A stretch of 64,000 nt of DNA from Kiloniellaceae bacterium (GTDB lineage Bacteria > Pseudomonadota > Alphaproteobacteria > Kiloniellales > J153), in assembly GCA_021776175.1 (NCBI GenBank), contig JAJFGJ010000012.1, forward strand, positions 1 to 64,000. Reading direction: 5' to 3'. The position numbers and the translations under genes were made by a program. The notes below the pieces were generated by a model. That model had not been told where the DNA came from. It ran no database searches and saw nothing but the letters and a program-made list of their open reading frames with translations. Positions 16,701 through 25,188 of this stretch are shown piece after piece (position 1 is the first letter of the stretch; every line of letters starts with the position of its first letter).

Positions 16701-19394
16701 ACCGATGATATCGGTTGGCGTACGCACCTGATAGTCGTCAAGCTCGTAAACCTCAGGCACCAGGTTCGTGTGCAGGAACTTGGTGCAGTCGAAGGTGTTC
16801 ATCCGAATCACGAACGGCTCCGGCGGGCGCACCTTGGCTAGGGTCGGCGCCACGTCCTCGTCCAGGACAATGATGCGCTGCTGCGGGAAGTGATAGCCGG
16901 TCTTGTTTAAGACCACGTCGGTCTGGATCACGGCCGCCTTGTAGATACGCGGATCATCGGCGCCGTACTCCGGCACGCCCTTGGTCGAGAGGCCGATAGC
17001 CCCGAAGAAGTCGCCCTGCTGACCGGTCCGGAACAGGTCGCCCTCGTCGTCGATGCAGGGCTCGTTAAAGGGCGCGCCCGCAACCGCCGGCTGCCCGTTG
17101 GTGATAAACCCGCCACGCGACATCTTGCCATCGTCGTTAGGCGTGTCGCAGTTGGCCACCATGCCGTCCGGCAAGAACGTGTCGTGGCACCGCTGCTCGT
17201 GGAACGCCATCGCGACCTTCTCCAGGTCGGTGCCGTCCTCGGGGTAGTAGATAGGCTTGGCCTTGGTAATGACTTTGCTGAAGTCGAGGCGGTTCTGCGT
17301 GTCTAACGACGTACCGCCCGCCTTGTACCCCGCGAGCACATGCCTTGGCAGACCGCCGTCGACACCGCCGGCCGCCGGATCCATGTCGAGCGGCGGCGTT
17401 GTGGAGCGCTGCCCAACCTGCCCCTGCTCGCAGTTCACTGTGTCGCCGCCGCATTCGTAACCGGCGATCCAGAACGGGTACCCGGGATTAATGTCGCGTT
17501 CGATGACATTGGCCTGACTCGATTCGGCAATTCCGTCGCCGTCGATATCTTTGCCGACAATTTCAACGAGACCCGGTATCGGCGCCATCGCCTTGCCGGG
17601 GAGCGGAACCAACGCCGGGATCGGGACTCCGGCCACGATCTCGCCATCGGCCAGCGCGCGCGCGCCCGCCGCCGGCGTGCCATCGGCCAACGCGAAGGGG
17701 GTCGTGTGGATGCCGCCGACGCCGTCACTGACCGCGAGCTTGGTACCCGCTTCGAAGACATCGTGGTTGCGCCAAAGTTCCCACATGCCCTGAGCGAAGT
17801 GCGGATAGAAATGGCAGTGGAAGATTGCGTCTCCAACCGTCTTGTTGCGGTTGCCGCTGCCACCGAAGCTAATCTCGTAGGTGTAGCCCGAGCCCGGGCC
17901 GAGGCCCTGGGCATCAATGTAGTTAGAGTCTTCGTCATTCGCGTTGAACAGCCACTGGTGATTGTGCAGATGGAAAATGTGCTGTTCCTTCGGCCCCGCG
18001 TGGAGGTTGCGGAACTTCACGAAATCGCCGGTGTAACTGTGATGCACGTTGGCAGAATCGTCCGGATAGAACGCCATCGTCGCCTTCGGACCCACCGCCA
18101 GACAGTTGTTTAGGTTCGGATCGCAGGCCTCGAGCCCCGTGTTCGCCGGCACGTCGACCAGCATGGCCGGATCGCCGACCGCTGAGGAGGTCAAAAAGAA
18201 CTCCTCATAGGCGCAGTCGAGACAGTCGTGCATCGGTCCCACGCCCAAGCGGTTCGAGATAATCTCCGAGCCGATACCGCCGGAGCCGTAGTTGATCATG
18301 AAGCTGTCGCGCACGCTGTGCAGGGTGTGCCCCAACACCGGATCGCTGTACCACTTCGGGAAGGCCTGGGCAGTCACGGCCTCGTCATGGAAAATGACCG
18401 TGAACTCGCGGAACGATTCAAGGCGGTTCGGCACCGTCGGATTACGCAGGCCCATGCTTTCGAGCGGATAAGTGTCCGGCGTGAAGCTGCCGTCGGACTC
18501 GGTCCCGGCGATGATCGCGTTGATATCGGAATGAATCAACTCGTTGGTGGCGCTCAGCATATTGATGATCGGCAAACCGGCCTTGCCCTCGGTGAGCCAG
18601 GGTTCGGCAAGAGGGAATGTCGCTTCATAGTCGACGATCGGATGCCCGGTCGCCGTCGTGCCGGAAGTCGCGAGGCGCAATTCCTCCTCGGTGACCTGAC
18701 TGCGATAGAAATTGGCCAGCTTCGGCTGCACGTTCACGGCGCCGAACAGGCCGCCGCCAATATTGCCGCCGGTGCCCTCGCTGCCTAGCACCGCGCCGTC
18801 GCTAACCACCAAGAAGGTGCCCTCGGCGGGGGCGAAGAAGCGGTAAGTCGCGGACCCGCCGGGCGCGACCATGCTGTTCGCGTTCTGGCCGACGAAGGAG
18901 GAGTCGGAGCCGATATCCCCGACCAACTCCAGCCCCTGTGGGTGGAAACCTGCGACGCGGTCCGCGACCTGATCGTCGATCTGCAGGTTCGGGTTTGGCG
19001 CGTTGAAGGGATTGGCGGTCGGCGCCAGAAGGTTCTCGAACTCGACCGTCAGGCAGTCGCCGGCGGCTACGCGCAACACGATGGGGCGCGCCCGCTTGTC
19101 CAGTCTAAGCTCGACATTACCCGCGGCCAGCGTGCCTCCGCCCTGTTCGGTGAGGCCAGTCGCCTTATCGATGACGTCGTGACGCAAAGCATATATCATG
19201 CCATTAATGTTTTGCGCCCCCAGGCGGTTATACATTATCGGCTGATCGAACGCGACGACATTCGCCGTCACGGTCCGCGCGCAAGTCTGCGCGGCGGCTT
19301 CACTCGATTGAAAGAAGGCGGTCCCCAATAGACTAAGAACCAAACCTGCCATGTATGCTAGACGCACTTCGCCGGACGATTGTGACTTGACCAT
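13716..19394 (-). CDS. Giant exported multicopper oxidase (MnxG-like, possible metal oxidase)
   Basis: About 1892 residues with an N-terminal signal (MAGLVLSLLGTAFF...SEAAAQ). Copper motifs are spread through several cupredoxin domains: IFHLHNHQW near residue 475, the type 1/type 3 motif HCHFYPHFAQGM near 524-535, HIHLPKWD near 900, THDHYGPSTHQQVGLY near 1000, HEEEHNASIHGVKW near 1235, HVGLHAQL near 1550 and NVHGHVW near 1796. The HCHxxxHxxxxM motif sits in the first third, not at the C terminus as in three-domain laccases. Size and layout resemble the large bacterial Mn(II) oxidases, some of which are known to be exported by a T2SS. Start 19394 is preferred (GGGAGGG 4-5 bp upstream) over 19421. 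The T2SS genes on both sides suggest it is their cargo. Confidence 0.85.
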   Translation of the reverse strand: MVKSQSSGEVRLAYMAGLVLSLLGTAFFQSSEAAAQTCARTVTANVVAFDQPIMYNRLGAQNINGMIYALRHDVIDKATGLTEQGGGTLAAGNVELRLDKRARPIVLRVAAGDCLTVEFENLLAPTANPFNAPNPNLQIDDQVADRVAGFHPQGLELVGDIGSDSSFVGQNANSMVAPGGSATYRFFAPAEGTFLVVSDGAVLGSEGTGGNIGGGLFGAVNVQPKLANFYRSQVTEEELRLATSGTTATGHPIVDYEATFPLAEPWLTEGKAGLPIINMLSATNELIHSDINAIIAGTESDGSFTPDTYPLESMGLRNPTVPNRLESFREFTVIFHDEAVTAQAFPKWYSDPVLGHTLHSVRDSFMINYGSGGIGSEIISNRLGVGPMHDCLDCAYEEFFLTSSAVGDPAMLVDVPANTGLEACDPNLNNCLAVGPKATMAFYPDDSANVHHSYTGDFVKFRNLHAGPKEQHIFHLHNHQWLFNANDEDSNYIDAQGLGPGSGYTYEISFGGSGNRNKTVGDAIFHCHFYPHFAQGMWELWRNHDVFEAGTKLAVSDGVGGIHTTPFALADGTPAAGARALADGEIVAGVPIPALVPLPGKAMAPIPGLVEIVGKDIDGDGIAESSQANVIERDINPGYPFWIAGYECGGDTVNCEQGQVGQRSTTPPLDMDPAAGGVDGGLPRHVLAGYKAGGTSLDTQNRLDFSKVITKAKPIYYPEDGTDLEKVAMAFHEQRCHDTFLPDGMVANCDTPNDDGKMSRGGFITNGQPAVAGAPFNEPCIDDEGDLFRTGQQGDFFGAIGLSTKGVPEYGADDPRIYKAAVIQTDVVLNKTGYHFPQQRIIVLDEDVAPTLAKVRPPEPFVIRMNTFDCTKFLHTNLVPEVYELDDYQVRTPTDIIGQHIHLPKWDLTAADGSAIGWNYEDGTLSPGAVRERIHAINAWNDLNAPPGTPHLEPEAHPYFGAGPAGTWIGARTTIQRWFADPVVNTRGVDRGLGIIFTHDHYGPSTHQQVGLYATVLTEPAGSTWALNESGEPMGTRQDGGPTSWQAAITPAGNLNDPEPYREFYFEFADFQHAYQPGVFVGVGPDGHTAIPPTANSFRDSINPSVKVEQAQLFPDVFRYDAVCPGGVPRPCPEAISADDPGLLVVNYRAEPVGLRVYDPARLGPDGKPGSQAGGLAGDLSFAFKSDIARVIPELNTALGNTPYPPLTGGLNPGDPFTPMMRAYQGDKIEVKMQAGAHEEEHNASIHGVKWLQAGSGFGDALNSGWRNSQAAGISEQFTFTVPMERDAGAKKNSSGGARNSDHLYTTHTGMDGYWSGVWGLMRGYGEPQSDLATLPNNSNPKPGRIVNKDDFVGVCPAANPGARNRDRVPANLREYTVIAMTVQDLLDDVTEVNFDDNADFAQMHVGQTPAPNKGTLLYNSRSTNVQIVDDLGNVVAQKAGPLHDPTGLVYVNKDDLMPVDPFLSTCGGGKGKNPAPGNNVENPNCPVKLKPGVSLEPLILRAAAGDCIETTLVNRVPDVAPDLASLNTFLGVVPRDRNDPQGMTTFHNNLVKPSSHVGLHAQLVEFDITQHDGTNVGMNGTVQTVAPPVMEKGKLKLSKSITYRWYAGDLASTPTGSGNDVLRTATPIEYGGTNLMPADKMKQGQKGLMGALVIEPAGSTWVEDPGTRASATVTKADGTTFRDFAVVMQKGQSHRYADGSPVENIEGGVAGIAEDSQDMGQMAINFATEPLWFRFGIGPNAPFGLSGFGGIANAHEAYSNSLVGGDPETPVFTAEAGQEVRMRVLMPHGIGRGSTYNVHGHVWQRDPYVCPDSADLGLPGKCLPGEVGSQAIGDNPMAMSLGHQESLNGTTHFEVRLPSAGGTNAVEGDYLIRDQSSFGNLSGLWNIMRVE

Positions 19395-19818
19395 AATGCC
19401 CTCCCCAGAGCCACGTTGCATTCTCGAAGCAGCTTGACCGCCGAGCCGATAGCTCGGACTGAAACCGCTTTCTTAGGCATTTGGAGAGTCAAGTTCACGT
19501 CGGACGAACGCGCCGCATCCGTTCCTAACCGTCACTCCCCAAAGCGCCGAAGCGCTTTTTAAACACCCATTGAGGTACCGGATCCTCCGACCGGGTTGTC
19601 CCGAACCGGGGTCCGCCTTTTTCTGGCACGCACCTCTTATTCACGGTCTACATACTGTTAAGCATGAAGACTTGAAACTAACGTATATCAGAATTTGAAT
19701 CATTTCCAGAAAAATAACATGGTTAATCATTACATCTTATAAATCGCCCCTTAATGAGTCGGAATTATCTCGCCAAAACGGGCTATACTTTTTGCTACAC
19801 TTGCTTTACTCGCAGGCC
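19395..19818. promoter_or_regulatory. Divergent promoter region between giant oxidase and gspL
   Basis: 424 bp without a gene, separating leftward oxidase transcription from rightward gspLMC. The half nearer gspL (19640-19800) is AT-rich against GC-rich surroundings. TATACT at 19784-19789 is a good -10 candidate for gspL, 30 bp before its ATG, but no convincing -35 lies 16-18 bp upstream. No clear operator palindrome or sigma-54 site was found. Confidence 0.4.
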
Positions 19819-20958
19819 ATGGCTAACGGATCATCCGGGGACTTCAACCACCCACTGAACAGGCTGGCGTCAACCGGCGGCACCATCGCACATAGCATTC
19901 GGCGATGCTTTTCATGGTGGCTGAAGGAACTTGCCGACAGCCTCCCGCTCGGCGTGCGCCGTGCTCTCGGTTCCTCGCGCCTGGACAGCGAACTTATTCT
20001 CTCCGACTCACGCGTGACGGTGCGGCAACGCCAGGGGCAAGCCTGGCGAATTGTGGTCGAGGAAGCGATCCCCGAATTCTCGACGCGTTTCTCGGATGCC
20101 GTTACCGCGCGAATTGGGCAAGCGCGGCTGCGCTCGGCGCAGGTTGCTGTGCGGCTGGATCGCAAGCAGTTCCTGCAACGGGTCATCGAATTGCCGGCAG
20201 CCGCGGCGGAGAACCTGAGCGAAGTTATCGAATTCGAGATGGATCGCTATACCCCGTTCAAAACCGCCGACGTGTATTTCGACTTTAGGGTGGCCGCTAC
20301 CGACCCACGGACAAAGCGCATGTCGCTCGACGTCGTGGTGGTGCGCCGCGAGGTCGCGGACCGAGCGCTAGCGTTCACACGAGCCCTCGGCTTGGAACCG
20401 ACTCAACTCGGCATCGCGGGTAACAGGGTGGAGGGGAATCTAGGCTTCGATGTCATGCCCGCACGCCCCGAGAGGCCCGGACGACGGATTCGCAGGGCCC
20501 TGGTAACGGTCCTCGCGATTCTTTTCATCGGTTTTGCGGCGGCCGCCCTTTACCTACCGATACGCCAGAAGCAAGAGGCCCTGGCCGAGCGCGAGGCGCG
20601 CCTCGTCGAGGTGCGGGCCAAGGCGCAGCAAGCTAAGGATATCAGCGCGCAGGTCGACGAGATGCTGAGGTATATCAAGCTTATCCACGATCAAAAGCAG
20701 GGGCGCCCAACCGCGACCGAGTTATTAAACGAGATCACCGAGATCCTGCCCGACGATACCTGGATTCAGAGGTTTCGGCTCAACGGCGATGTGCTGACAC
20801 TTTCGGGCTACTCCGCCAATCCGTCGTCCCTCATCGGCCTCCTCGAGAGCTCGGCCATGCTGGCCGGCGTCCAGTTCACGGGCGCGGTCAGGCCCGACCC
20901 AAGGGTCGGGCTCGACACTTTCAATTTAAAGGCAGCCGTGGCACGGCGCGAAGAATGA
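19819..20958 (+). CDS. gspL: T2SS inner-membrane platform protein GspL (PilM/PilN-like)
   Basis: About 379 residues. The N-terminal ~230 residues form an actin-like cytoplasmic part (RKQFLQRVIELPAAAAENLSEV, IEFEMDRYTPFKTADVYFDF), followed by one membrane segment (ALVTVLAILFIGFAAAALYL) and a coiled-coil periplasmic part ending in a ferredoxin-like PilN domain (TELLNEITEILPDDTWIQRF, LTLSGYSANPSSLIGLLES). GspL recruits the GspE ATPase and binds GspM. The start at 19819 gives a conserved-looking N terminus; an upstream TTG at 19792 is less likely. It overlaps gspM by 4 bp (ATGA), showing translational coupling in a gspL-M-C operon. Confidence 0.85.
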   Translation: MANGSSGDFNHPLNRLASTGGTIAHSIRRCFSWWLKELADSLPLGVRRALGSSRLDSELILSDSRVTVRQRQGQAWRIVVEEAIPEFSTRFSDAVTARIGQARLRSAQVAVRLDRKQFLQRVIELPAAAAENLSEVIEFEMDRYTPFKTADVYFDFRVAATDPRTKRMSLDVVVVRREVADRALAFTRALGLEPTQLGIAGNRVEGNLGFDVMPARPERPGRRIRRALVTVLAILFIGFAAAALYLPIRQKQEALAEREARLVEVRAKAQQAKDISAQVDEMLRYIKLIHDQKQGRPTATELLNEITEILPDDTWIQRFRLNGDVLTLSGYSANPSSLIGLLESSAMLAGVQFTGAVRPDPRVGLDTFNLKAAVARREE

Positions 20959-21539
20959 CCATGCTTGGCACACATCCATTACCACGCCGAATCATCGCCT
21001 GGAGCTTGGTCGTTGTCTTGGCCGCCGCTATTTATAGCGCGATCGTGGCACCGGCATTGCGAACGCATCAAAAGATTGATGAGAAACGTGAGCGAATTGA
21101 GGAACTCCTTGCCGGGTTCGCGCGTATCGCCGATGCCGGTACAGGCATCGAGGACCGCCTAGGTTCCTTGAAGGCAAGCCAGGCGGGCAGCGGTCTTTAT
21201 CTCGACGGCAAGACGCAGGCACAGGCGGGCGCGGATTTGCAAGAACGCCTTACCGCGATGATCAGAAGAAATGGCGGAACGGTCAAAAGCAGCGAAACCA
21301 TCTCGTCGAACATGAAAGACCAACCCAGGCGACTCACCGTGCGCATTCAATTCACCGCCTATCTAAGGGATGTTCAGAAGGTTCTTCATGGGCTAGAGAG
21401 CGGACGGCCGGCGCTTCTTATTGAAACTCTGGAGATCGCGATTCGAACGGCCCGAAAGTTGTCGCAAGGCGTGACGAAGAAGAGTATGCTATCTGTAAGT
21501 ATGAATATAGTCGGACACCCAAGACCCGAGTTGCCATGA
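20955..21539 (+). CDS. gspM: T2SS inner-membrane protein GspM
   Basis: 194 residues, one N-terminal transmembrane helix (IIAWSLVVVLAAAIYSAIVAP), then a coiled-coil (KIDEKRERIEELLAGFARIA) and a ferredoxin-like domain (LQERLTAMIRRNGGTVKS, LTVRIQFTAYLRDVQKVLHG), the GspM_b layout. It partners GspL in the T2SS assembly platform. ATGA overlaps join it to gspL upstream and gspC downstream. Confidence 0.85.
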   Translation: MTMLGTHPLPRRIIAWSLVVVLAAAIYSAIVAPALRTHQKIDEKRERIEELLAGFARIADAGTGIEDRLGSLKASQAGSGLYLDGKTQAQAGADLQERLTAMIRRNGGTVKSSETISSNMKDQPRRLTVRIQFTAYLRDVQKVLHGLESGRPALLIETLEIAIRTARKLSQGVTKKSMLSVSMNIVGHPRPELP

Positions 21540-22162
21540 GCATGTTGCGTGCCGATAGCTTTGTTCTGCCGGGGATGCTGGCCGCCGGATGTGCGGCCTT
21601 GGCATGGTTTGTGACCCCTTATCTGTCTGGAAGTGCACTTGAGTTAGTGCCCACAGAACGGGTGATCATTGAGACCGCGCCCACGGAGATGGCACCCGAT
21701 GTGCAAGACTTGCCCCAGGCGCCAATTCGCCTGGCATCGATTCAGAGTTTCTCCGCTACGATCAATCGACCTATCTTCTCACCGAACCGGCGCTCGCCGA
21801 AACCCCCGGTGGCGGTCAAGAAACCGGTTCTGGCGCCACCGTTCGACATAGCGCTGAAGGGAATCATATTCTCTCCCGAATCAAAATTCGCCGTCGTGTC
21901 TCCAGGGATCGGCGACAAGACAATTTGGCTGACGGAAGGCGATGAATACCGTGGCTGGAAGCTCGCCAAGATCAAGGCCAAGGAGGCCGCGTTTCTACAG
22001 AACAGAGCCGTGAAACGCCTGTTTCTCGACTATGACGGCGCGGCCTTGCTAGGCAACGGCGGCACGCCGAAGATAGCGGCGCCGATCATAGACCCACGGA
22101 CCCAGGACCACCTGAGGCCATTGCGGGCACGTCTCAAATCAGCCGCCGCTAAGTCGAACTAG
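21536..22162 (+). CDS. gspC: T2SS inner-membrane protein GspC-like (HR domain)
   Basis: 208 residues. An N-terminal membrane helix (FVLPGMLAAGCAALAWFVTPY) is followed by a linker with TINRPIFSPNRRSP and a GspC homology-region fold: LKGIIFSPESKFAVVS, then TIWLTEGDEYRGWKLAKI, then AAFLQNRAVKRLFLDY. GspC connects the inner-membrane platform to the N0 domain of GspD. No PDZ domain follows, so it is a short form. Some annotations name such proteins GspN. The right-hand IS6 copy begins 2 bp after its stop codon, which would separate it from any downstream T2SS gene. Confidence 0.8.
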   Translation: MSMLRADSFVLPGMLAAGCAALAWFVTPYLSGSALELVPTERVIIETAPTEMAPDVQDLPQAPIRLASIQSFSATINRPIFSPNRRSPKPPVAVKKPVLAPPFDIALKGIIFSPESKFAVVSPGIGDKTIWLTEGDEYRGWKLAKIKAKEAAFLQNRAVKRLFLDYDGAALLGNGGTPKIAAPIIDPRTQDHLRPLRARLKSAAAKSN

Positions 22163-22164
22163 AA

Positions 22165-22805
22165 GGCATTAACACGTTAACTGCCGCAGTCTCCAGAATT
22201 CGATCGTGATCCGCATCAGGCGGCAAGCCAACCTTGATTCCAGACAGCAAACGTCTCGGCTCGATTGTTCACTCGTAATCCTTGATCATGAACAGCGGTA
22301 GGTCGCTCTTTGCGGATGGTGACAGGATAGGATTTCAGCTTGTCCGTGGTAATGCGCTTTGGCGCGAAGCCCTGCTTCTTCAGCAGCTTTCGCAGCAATC
22401 GCCTTGTCGACTTAGCGCATCGTCGTGGCAGGACCAGGAAGTCGAGCACCTCGCCTTCGTCATCTACCGCCCGCCACAGCCGGTGATTACGGCCACGGAT
22501 CTTGATAACCATATCATCGAGGTGCCAACGCGCACTGGCGCGCGGACGGCCGCGGCAAAGATTGCCCGCAATCAGTCGGCCGAACTTCAGGAACCAGCGT
22601 CGAACCGTTTCGTTCGAAACATCGATGCCACGCTCGGCCAGCAGATCCTCGACATCACGAAACGAAAGCGTGAACCGGGCGTAGAGCCATACCGTATGTT
22701 GGATGATCTCGGGCGAAAAACAATGTCGTTTGAAAGATATCGGGATCATACCGAGACCGTACCGGTCCCTCCGCGCGCCGACTATCGACTTAACGTGTCA
22801 ATGCC
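22165..22805 (-). mobile_element. IS6-family element, right copy (truncated, 641 bp)
   Basis: Left terminal repeat GGCATTAACACGTTAA at 22165-22180 (one mismatch) and right repeat at 22790-22805. Same orientation and same internal 3' truncation as the copy at 4391-5014; the 17-bp length difference equals an 18-bp deletion and a 1-bp insertion in the left copy. The flanking 8-mers (AACTAGAA and CGCGGAAC) do not match each other or the outer flanks of the left copy. It is directly repeated with the left copy around 17.15 kb. Confidence 0.85.
22216..22749 (-). CDS. IS6-family transposase, C-terminally truncated
   Basis: 177 residues with the same HTH and DDE core as the left copy (WHLDD, TTDKLKSY, NNRAE) and an intact VDDEGEVLDF segment. 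It ends in the same foreign 12-residue tail after NNRAE. The two proteins differ at about 15 positions plus one 6-residue gap, so they diverged some time ago yet share an identical truncation junction: the shortened form itself was duplicated. Activity is doubtful without the C-terminal ~55 residues. Confidence 0.8.
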   Translation of the reverse strand: MIPISFKRHCFSPEIIQHTVWLYARFTLSFRDVEDLLAERGIDVSNETVRRWFLKFGRLIAGNLCRGRPRASARWHLDDMVIKIRGRNHRLWRAVDDEGEVLDFLVLPRRCAKSTRRLLRKLLKKQGFAPKRITTDKLKSYPVTIRKERPTAVHDQGLRVNNRAETFAVWNQGWLAA

Positions 22806-22825
22806 CGCGGAACCGCGGGCTTTCT
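22803..22825 (+). terminator. Hairpin terminator at the right IS boundary
   Basis: GCCCGCGG (22803-22810) pairs with CCGCGGGC (22813-22820), followed by TTTCT. The first three bases are the last bases of the IS inverted repeat, so the stem spans the IS junction. It could end rightward transcription from gspLMC through the IS. Confidence 0.5.
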
Positions 22826-22864
22826 CGTCTAAGTCCCTGACACTTTGGGAAAACGCAGACTCAG

Positions 22865-22940
22865 TGGTGGGCCCGGCAGGATTCGAACCTGCGACAACAC
22901 CGTTATGAGCGGTGGGTTCTGACCGCTGAACTACGGGCCC
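22865..22940 (-). tRNA. tRNA-Ile2 (anticodon CAU, read as k2C-AU)
   Basis: 76 nt including an encoded CCA. The acceptor stem GGGCCCG pairs with CGGGCCC, discriminator A, T-loop GGTTCGAATCC. The anticodon loop reads CTCATAA. A CAU anticodon fits elongator Met or the lysidine-modified Ile2; the acceptor sequence and the GTTGTCGC variable/T-arm junction match tRNA-Ile2 better. It lies downstream of rpoD on the same strand, beyond rpoD's terminator. Confidence 0.85.
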
Positions 22941-23008
22941 GGACTTGTTTTGCCCTTAGAGTCCCTGCCGATCAAGGGTTCATCGGCCGGGCAGCTGGTA
23001 CCGCCTAG

Positions 23009-23038
23009 CTAAAGAGAAAGGGCCGCTTTCGCGGCCCC
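23009..23038 (-). terminator. Rho-independent terminator of rpoD
   Basis: On the minus strand GGGCCGC, GAAA tetraloop, GCGGCCC (23020-23037), followed by TTTCTCTTT. It lies 27 bp after the rpoD stop codon. Confidence 0.85.
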
Positions 23039-23064
23039 ATGTCTCCCGCCCGGAAATTCAACTC

Positions 23065-25110
<2,046 letters not shown>

Positions 25111-25188
25111 TTGGCTCTTCATCCCCAAAATTCCAATGCATGACCGCGACCTTGCGTTCCCGCGCAGGTCACCGTCCCCGCCCAAACG

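Noticed and set aside
19581..19625. Possible hairpin with T-run upstream of gspL
   Set aside because: The stem needs a 2-nt bulge and there is no rightward gene before it to terminate.
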